A DNA stretch of 47,954 nt from Actinomycetota bacterium. Lineage in GTDB: Bacteria > Actinomycetota > AC-67. The DNA is taken from contig JBBDRM010000085.1 of assembly GCA_040905475.1 (NCBI GenBank), positions 67,959-115,912 on the forward strand, given 5' to 3'. This document shows positions 43,116 through 47,954 of the stretch, piece by piece. Position 1 is the first letter of the stretch. Each line of letters opens with the position of its first letter. The position numbers and the translations under genes were made by a program. Under the pieces are notes generated by a model. That model had not been told where the DNA came from. It was given only the letters and a program-made list of their open reading frames with translations, and did no database searches.

Positions 43116-43610
43116 TCAGTCCTTTCGCTTCAGAAGCTCGAGCGGGCCCCGCGCGTCGGGCGCCCATGCGTTCCCCGCCCGCTTCCACGGGTTGTCCGCT
43201 TCGTCGCGCGGAACCGCGACCCGCGCGATGCACTCGGTCGCGCGCTCCTCCCCCACCACGAGCGAGACGTCGACGTCGGCCCAGGTGCAGCCGGCGTCGT
43301 CGGTTGTGACCGAACGAACGACGCCTTCGAACGCGAGCGCGTCGCCGGTGCAGATCGAGCGGCGCATCCGGAACCGCAGCTTCCCGAGCCGGCCCATCGG
43401 TCCCGTCCAGTCGGTCAGGTACCGCTCGATCCATCCCGCCTGGTTCGGGGTGTTGAGGAAGATGTCGCGCGTACCGGCGCGGTTCACAGCCCAGTGATGG
43501 TCGTGATGCTGCGGCTGCCAATCCCGCGAGGCCGAGGCGCCCATGATCACCATCCGCGCGGTGACCTTCACGTCGAGCCGCGGGAGCGCGTCGCCGGGCT
43601 GAGGCGTCAC
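43116..43610 (-). CDS. MaoC-like enoyl-CoA hydratase subunit (ChsH1-like)
   Basis: A 164-residue hot-dog protein. The segment SRDWQPQHHDHHWA and the following GTRDIFLNTPNQAGWIERY resemble ChsH1-type subunits, with the Asp and His that form the hydratase dyad. It would add water to an alpha,beta-unsaturated acyl-CoA together with the protein encoded just upstream. The GTG start overlaps that gene's stop by GTGA. A role in shortening a steroid or branched side chain is inferred from the operon. Confidence 0.78.
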   Translation of the reverse strand: MTPQPGDALPRLDVKVTARMVIMGASASRDWQPQHHDHHWAVNRAGTRDIFLNTPNQAGWIERYLTDWTGPMGRLGKLRFRMRRSICTGDALAFEGVVRSVTTDDAGCTWADVDVSLVVGEERATECIARVAVPRDEADNPWKRAGNAWAPDARGPLELLKRKD

Positions 43611-44122
43611 GGCTGTGCCTCCCGCTTGTAGGCGAACATCTCGTAGGTCTCGACCCCGGCGACCTCGCCGTCCTGGTTCGTGTAGGTCACGTCGATGATC
43701 CAGGAGCGCCCGGTGCCGAGCCGCGTGGTCTTCGGCTCGGAGATCTCGCGGATCCGCTGCGTCGTCATGATCCGATCGCCCGGGCGCACGGGGACGCCCA
43801 GCGTCATCTCGCTGTACGCGACGATCCCCTCCGGGAGGTCGAGAGCCTTCTTGAGCTCGAAGTGCAGCGACAACGGCATGCGCGTCTCGGTCCGGCCCGG
43901 CACGAATTGCAGCGGACGCATCCACGCCGACAGCATCGATGGCGGCGCGACGAAGCCACCACTGACGCGCTTGGCGAGGAGCTCGTCCCAATACAGCGGG
44001 TTCGCGTTCTCGGTCGCCTCGACCCAGTGCAAGATGTAGCCGCGCTCGCACACGATGTCGCCGGGCGGGTCGGCGAGCTCACGCCCGACCCAAGATTGAA
44101 CGTCCGCCTCAGCGAGCGCCAT
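43607..44122 (-). CDS. FAS1-like/MaoC N-terminal dehydratase domain protein (ChsH2-like N part)
   Basis: A 171-residue hot-dog protein of the MaoC_dehydrat_N type (GYILHWVEATENANPLYWDE near the start, GFVAPPSMLSAWMRP in the middle). Alone it lacks the D-x4-H dyad of active MaoC hydratases, so it is probably the structural, substrate-binding half that pairs with the ChsH1-like product of the next gene. Mycobacterial ChsH2 is about 310 residues with an added DUF35 part, which is absent here. The ATG shares its A with the TGA of the racemase gene. Confidence 0.75.
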   Translation of the reverse strand: MALAEADVQSWVGRELADPPGDIVCERGYILHWVEATENANPLYWDELLAKRVSGGFVAPPSMLSAWMRPLQFVPGRTETRMPLSLHFELKKALDLPEGIVAYSEMTLGVPVRPGDRIMTTQRIREISEPKTTRLGTGRSWIIDVTYTNQDGEVAGVETYEMFAYKREAQP

Positions 44123-45201
44123 CAGGCGATCTCCTCGGGCCCGGCCCGGTACGGCCCGTCGCGGCGCGCGCTCCCCGCCAGCACCGGCCCGACCTGACGG
44201 AACGTCCCGTGCTCGGGATGCTCGGCGTCCACGATCGAGCCGCGCGCGGCGTGGTGCGGATCGCGTGCGACTTCGGCGATCGAGAGCACCGGCGCGACGC
44301 AGGTGTCTTTGCCCGCAAGCTCGGCGACCCACGCGTCGCGGTCTCGGCTCGCGAACGCCAACCGGAACGCCGCGCGGATCTCATCCTGACGATCGCCGTC
44401 GAACTGCGCCTCGATGAACCGCTCGCAACCGAGCGCGCGGCACAGGTTCGCGAAGAACGCCCCCTCGATCGCCCCGACCGCGAGCCAGCGGCCGTCCCGC
44501 GCCGGATAAACGTCGTAGCACGCGTACTTGCCGGTCAGCAGCGCGGAGCCCGGCGCGACCTCCTCCCCGGTCGCCAGGTGCTCGTCCACGAACAACGACA
44601 TCAGATGCAGCACGCCGTCGGCCGTCGAGACGTCGAGGAAGGTCCCCTCGCCGGTCGCGTTCCGCCGGACCAGCGCCGAGGCGATCGAAAGCGCCGCCTG
44701 CAAGCCTCCGGCGGCCGCGTCGGCGATCGTGGCGCCGGGGAACGCCGGGCCGCCGTCCACGCGCGTCCCCTGCGTCGCCAGGAACCCGCCGACGGCGAGG
44801 TAGTTGATGTCGTGCCCGGCCCACGCGGCGTACGGACCTTCGCGTCCGTACCCGGAAACCGCGCAGTACACGATCCCCGGGTTCGCCGCGCGGCACGCCT
44901 CGTAGCCGACGCCCAGCCGGTCGGCGACGCCCGGCCGCCAGGCCTCGACGATCGCGTCGGCCTCGCGCGCCAATGACAGGAAGCGCTCACGACCGGCATC
45001 CGATTTGAGATCCAACCGCACCCGTTTCATGTCGCGATGCGCCCCGTAGGCGTAGAACGGCGGATCGATCCGGGCCGCCGCGGCCGGCGCTCCGACCTTG
45101 ATCACCGTCGCACCGAGGTCTCGCAACGCCGCGGTCGCGCGCGCCGCCGGCCCGACCGTGGAATGGTCGAGCACAGTCACGCCGTCGAGCAACCCGCCCA
45201 C
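44122..45201 (-). CDS. Alpha-methylacyl-CoA racemase-like protein (CaiB/BaiF family)
   Basis: A 359-residue member of the family III CoA-transferase fold. The features fit alpha-methylacyl-CoA racemase rather than a transferase: GHDINYLAVGG carries the catalytic His, an Asp follows in TIADAAAGG, and AVGAIEGAFF holds the conserved Glu. It would invert the methyl-branched centre of 2-methylacyl-CoA thioesters, a step needed before beta-oxidation of steroid side chains or pristanic-type acids. The GTG at 45201 starts 9 bp after the dehydrogenase stop; its ribosome-binding site is weak, so the exact start is uncertain. Confidence 0.8.
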   Translation of the reverse strand: MGGLLDGVTVLDHSTVGPAARATAALRDLGATVIKVGAPAAAARIDPPFYAYGAHRDMKRVRLDLKSDAGRERFLSLAREADAIVEAWRPGVADRLGVGYEACRAANPGIVYCAVSGYGREGPYAAWAGHDINYLAVGGFLATQGTRVDGGPAFPGATIADAAAGGLQAALSIASALVRRNATGEGTFLDVSTADGVLHLMSLFVDEHLATGEEVAPGSALLTGKYACYDVYPARDGRWLAVGAIEGAFFANLCRALGCERFIEAQFDGDRQDEIRAAFRLAFASRDRDAWVAELAGKDTCVAPVLSIAEVARDPHHAARGSIVDAEHPEHGTFRQVGPVLAGSARRDGPYRAGPEEIA

Positions 45202-45209
45202 CGGACCGC

Positions 45210-46388
45210 CTAGGTCGGGTCGGGAAGCCCGAGCCCGCGCCGGGCGACGATGTTGCGCTGCACCTCCGACGTCCCCGCACCCACCGTGTCGACGACCGAG
45301 TAGCGGTAGGTGAACTCGAACCGACCGTCGAGCGGCGCGTACGGCTCGTCGCGCTTCAGGGCGCCGGCGACGCCGCAGATCGTGAGGAACTCGTCGGCGA
45401 TCCGCTGGCCGAGCTGGGTGGTCCAGAGCTTGAACATCGCGCTCTCGATGTTGGGAACCTCGCCTGCTGCGGCTTTGGAGATGACCCGGATGCAATGCAT
45501 CCGCGCCGCTTCGATGCCGACCGCCGACCACGCGAGGAAGCGCCGGACGTGTGGATCCTCGCGGAGGGGCTTCCCGTCGCGCGTCGCCGTGCGCAGGTAG
45601 TCGCGCATCCGTTCGTAGCGCTTGATGTAGGCCGAGACCGTGAACAGCGTGAACCGCTCGAAGTCGAGCGCCTCGGAGATGTAGTACCAGCCCTTGTTCA
45701 CCTCGCCGACGACGTAGTCGTCCGAAACGAACACATCGTCGAGGAACACCTCGTTGGTCCGCTCGTCGCCGATCGTGTCCATGTTCGTGATGGTGATCCC
45801 AGGAGCGTTCATGGGGACGAGGAAGAGCGTGATGCCCTTGTGCTTGGGCGCGTCGAAGTCGGTGCGCGCGGCGACCCAGTACCAGTCGGCGAAGTGCGCG
45901 CTCGTCGTGAACCGCTTCTGCCCGTTGAGGATCCAGCCGCCGTCCTGCTTGGTCGCGCGCATCGACAGCGACGCGAGGTCCGAGCCCGAGTTCGGCTCGG
46001 TGTACCCGATGGCGAACTCGACTTCGGCGTTGAGGATCTTGGGCAGGAACTCCTTCTTGAGGCGCTCGTTGCCGTGGCGGATGATCGTCTTGCCGACGAT
46101 GCCGACGCCCTTGCCGATGAACGGCGCGCCGGCGGCCGCAAGCTCCTCGTTGAGGAGGTACTCGTAGAGGCCGGGCGCCTCGGCCCCGCCGTACTCCTTT
46201 GGCCAGGACATGCCGAGCCAGCCCTTCTCGGAGAGCCGCTTCATGAACGCGCGGCGCTCGGGGGAGTCGACGAGCTGACCCATGCCGTCGCGGCGAGGAT
46301 CGGCTACCTCGGGCCCGGCGGTTTCGGCGATGAACTCGCGCACCTGCGCACGGAAAGACTTCTCTTCGGCGGACCACTCGAAGTTCAT
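45210..46388 (-). CDS. Acyl-CoA dehydrogenase (likely catalytic subunit)
   Basis: A 392-residue acyl-CoA dehydrogenase. Conserved family blocks are IGYTEPNSGSDLASL, the middle beta domain, and the C-terminal VDTVGAGTSEVQRNIVARRGLGLP. The helix segment ALDFERFTLF carries a Glu-Arg pair where several acyl-CoA dehydrogenases have the catalytic base. The R-Q-F-G motif that helps bind FAD across the interface is missing (DGKPLREDP instead) and is found in the partner at 41984, as in alpha2beta2 enzymes of steroid degradation. It is the first gene of the operon. The 17 bp palindrome lies 45 bp upstream, and CGGGAG precedes the ATG. Confidence 0.85.
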   Translation of the reverse strand: MNFEWSAEEKSFRAQVREFIAETAGPEVADPRRDGMGQLVDSPERRAFMKRLSEKGWLGMSWPKEYGGAEAPGLYEYLLNEELAAAGAPFIGKGVGIVGKTIIRHGNERLKKEFLPKILNAEVEFAIGYTEPNSGSDLASLSMRATKQDGGWILNGQKRFTTSAHFADWYWVAARTDFDAPKHKGITLFLVPMNAPGITITNMDTIGDERTNEVFLDDVFVSDDYVVGEVNKGWYYISEALDFERFTLFTVSAYIKRYERMRDYLRTATRDGKPLREDPHVRRFLAWSAVGIEAARMHCIRVISKAAAGEVPNIESAMFKLWTTQLGQRIADEFLTICGVAGALKRDEPYAPLDGRFEFTYRYSVVDTVGAGTSEVQRNIVARRGLGLPDPT

Positions 46389-46433
46389 GCGAACAGGCTC
46401 CCGGAAGAGGCGTTTGTGCTGGTCCCGAGCATA

Positions 46434-46450
46434 TCTGACGGGTCGTCAGA
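46434..46450. promoter_or_regulatory. Operator palindrome TCTGACG-N3-CGTCAGA (dehydrogenase/racemase operon)
   Basis: The same 17 bp sequence as at 24693-24709, in opposite orientation; here the symmetry extends to 19 bp (ATCTGACGGGTCGTCAGAT). It lies between the FMN reductase stop and the start of the acyl-CoA dehydrogenase operon. Confidence 0.7.
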
Positions 46451-46487
46451 TTTCCATCCGGGCCGGCGCCCAGCAGGTCCGGGCCGC

Positions 46488-47063
46488 CTAGGAGCCGTCG
46501 CGCCAGCGGATGAACTGCAGGACTTCCCGCGCGACGGTCGCGAGCTGGAAGGCAACCTTCTCCTCGATCGGGTCGCCGTCGGGCGAGAACGCCGGCTGCG
46601 CGGTGTTGATCGCGGCGCCGAGCGGCGTCGGCCATCCGCGGAGCGCATGAACGACGGACCGGAGAGCCTCCATCGCGCTGACCGTCCCTTGCCAGCCGGC
46701 CCCTGTGGCGATGCACCCGACCGGTCGATCCGCGAAGTACGGCCTGGCGTCTTCCCGCACGTCCTCGGTGTAGTCCAAGGCGTTCTTCACCAAACCCGAG
46801 ATCGTTCCGTGGTACCCGGGGGTCGCCACGATGATGCCGTCGGCGCGCCGCACCGCCTCGACCAGGTCGCGTGCCTCGTCGGCGCGTTCGGGCCTCTCCG
46901 GGGCGTAGTGCGGCAGCTTTTCAAGCGTCGGGCCGTCGAACATGACCACATCGGCGCCCTCCTTCTCGGCGACGCCGAGCGCGTACCGCAGCGCTTTCTC
47001 GGTCGAGGAGTTCGCGCGCGTGGTCCCGCCGATGCCGACGACGACCGGCTTCCGCTCCGCCAT
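46488..47063 (-). CDS. NADPH-dependent FMN reductase family protein
   Basis: A 191-residue flavodoxin-like protein. The phosphate-binding start GIGGTTRANSSTEKAL (about residues 10-25) and the flavin-contact TPGYHGTISGLVKNALDY (about 82-99) are typical of the NADPH-dependent FMN reductase/chromate reductase family. It would reduce FMN or quinones, or supply reduced flavin to oxygenases. GGAGGGAGG precedes the ATG. It follows ribBA on the same strand by 22 bp, so co-transcription with flavin synthesis is likely. Confidence 0.87.
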   Translation of the reverse strand: MAERKPVVVGIGGTTRANSSTEKALRYALGVAEKEGADVVMFDGPTLEKLPHYAPERPERADEARDLVEAVRRADGIIVATPGYHGTISGLVKNALDYTEDVREDARPYFADRPVGCIATGAGWQGTVSAMEALRSVVHALRGWPTPLGAAINTAQPAFSPDGDPIEEKVAFQLATVAREVLQFIRWRDGS

Positions 47064-47085
47064 CCTCGCCTCCCTCCGCGATCCT

Positions 47086-47954
47086 TTACGCGAACGACGA
47101 GCCGAGCCGCTCGATGTCGAGCTCGTGCCCGAGCTTGTCCCGCTTGGCGCGAAGGTATCGCAGATTCTGCGGCGTGGGTACCGTCTCGAGCTCGATGCGC
47201 TCGACGATCGACAAGCCGTACCCTTCGAGACCCGCGCGCTTGGCCGGGTTGTTCGTGATCAGCCGCAACGTCGTGAGACCGAGATCGACCAGGATTTGGG
47301 CGCCGGTCCCGTAGTCGCGGGCATCGGCCGGGAACCCGAGCGTCTCGTTCGCCTCGACGGTGTCCTCGCCCGCGTCCTGCAAGCCGTACGCGCGGAGCTT
47401 GTGCATCATTCCGATGCCGCGCCCCTCGTGGCCGCGGATGTAAACGATCACGCCCTCCCCTTCGGTCGCGATCACGCGCATCGCTTCCCGGAGCTGCGAG
47501 CCGCAGTCGCACCGCAGGCTGCCGAAGACGTCGCCGGTGAGACACTCGGAGTGCATCCGCACGAGTGCCTCGGGTTTGCCCTCGGGCGCGCCGTAGATGA
47601 GCGCCAGGTGTTGGCGGCCGTCCAGCCACGACTCATAGCAGAGCGCGCGGAACGGTCCATACGGCGTCGGGATCTCGGCTTCGGCCATGCGGCGCACGTG
47701 CGTCTCGTGGCGGAGCCGGTAGGCGATCAGGTCGGCGATCGTGATCAGGTGAAGGCCGTGGGTTCGTGCGACGGCGATCAGATCCTCTAGGCGCGCCATC
47801 GACCCGTCGGCGTTCATGATCTCGCAGATGGCGCCGGCCGGCTCGAACCCCGCGAGGCGCGCGAGGTCGACGGCGGCTTCGGTATGCCCCGCGCGCTCGA
47901 GCACGCCGCCGGGGTGGTAGCGGAGCGGGAACACGTGGCCCGGAGTGCGGAACT
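47086..47954 (-). CDS. ribBA: Bifunctional riboflavin biosynthesis protein RibBA (3' part; start outside window)
   Basis: The frame is open to the window edge, so the gene starts beyond 47954. The visible 289 or so residues begin within the DHBP synthase domain (PGHVFPLRY, then [14 protein letters not shown]). They include the whole GTP cyclohydrolase II domain, with zinc Cys in [23 protein letters not shown], and [16 protein letters not shown]. It makes both early riboflavin precursors, from GTP and ribulose 5-phosphate. The FMN reductase gene follows at once. All catalytic motifs in the visible part are intact. Confidence 0.93.
   Translation of the reverse strand, partial: FRTPGHVFPLRYHPGGVLERAGHTEAAVDLARLAGFEPAGAICEIMNADGSMARLEDLIAVARTHGLHLITIADLIAYRLRHETHVRRMAEAEIPTPYGPFRALCYESWLDGRQHLALIYGAPEGKPEALVRMHSECLTGDVFGSLRCDCGSQLREAMRVIATEGEGVIVYIRGHEGRGIGMMHKLRAYGLQDAGEDTVEANETLGFPADARDYGTGAQILVDLGLTTLRLITNNPAKRAGLEGYGLSIVERIELETVPTPQNLRYLRAKRDKLGHELDIERLGSSFA

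Overview
The window is high-GC DNA, densely packed with genes, and most likely comes from an uncultured member of the Actinomycetota. This rests on gene content: a mycobacterial-type wax ester synthase/DGAT next to a FadD-like ligase, the steroid-ring gene order echA20-ipdA-ipdB-ipdC, a DUF222/HNH endonuclease, many GTG starts and GTGA overlaps. No rRNA or tRNA gene was recognised.

Region 1 (1 to about 8.4 kb) looks like an integron cassette array without a visible integrase (CALIN-like). Five 66-80 bp imperfect repeats, at 955, 2369, 6690, 7057 and 7712, have the layout of attC sites: RYYYAAC-like and GTTRRRY-like outer cores around two complementary arms. A sixth, weaker site lies at 8244-8386. 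Nearly all genes between them are on the minus strand: a three-helix membrane protein, a 2H-phosphoesterase-like protein, a small zinc ribbon, a pair of small conserved proteins and a methyltransferase. A decayed IS110-family transposase sits between the small-protein pair and the first attC. Unexpectedly, a four-gene operon (ECF sigma factor, zinc-finger anti-sigma membrane protein, ABC ATPase, ABC permease) occupies the 4.3 kb between two of the attC-like sites.

Region 2 (8.4-21.3 kb) holds lipid genes (alpha/beta hydrolase, acyl-CoA synthetase, WS/DGAT), a very large tandem-cyclase/AAA/TPR protein that converges on a secreted protein, an acetoacetate-decarboxylase-like protein, a SpoU methyltransferase and a secreted LVIVD-repeat protein.

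Region 3 (21.3-27.6 kb) holds the operon echA20-ipdA-ipdB-ipdC for degradation of steroid rings C and D, coupled by GTGA overlaps. It also holds a membrane protein, a double hot-dog thioesterase and a cysteine-dioxygenase-like cupin.

Region 4 (27.7-33.0 kb) repeats the convergent module of region 2: a secreted protein with the same N- and C-terminal domains, facing a second tandem-cyclase/AAA/TPR protein. In both cyclases the catalytic residues are split between the two cyclase domains, as in soluble adenylyl cyclase.

Region 5 (33.0-47.95 kb) holds a hydroxyacid dehydrogenase, SRPBCC protein, aminotransferase, SnoaL-like protein, SDR, DUF222/HNH protein, a TetR regulator divergent from a serine hydrolase with a tandem operator between them, and a PHA-synthase-like hydrolase preceded by a perfect CRP-type palindrome. 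It continues with an operon of two complementary acyl-CoA dehydrogenases, an alpha-methylacyl-CoA racemase and two MaoC-like hydratases, then an FMN reductase and the 3' part of ribBA. The racemase/dehydrogenase operon and the echA20-ipdABC operon share an identical 17 bp palindrome, which suggests one steroid or branched acyl-CoA regulon.
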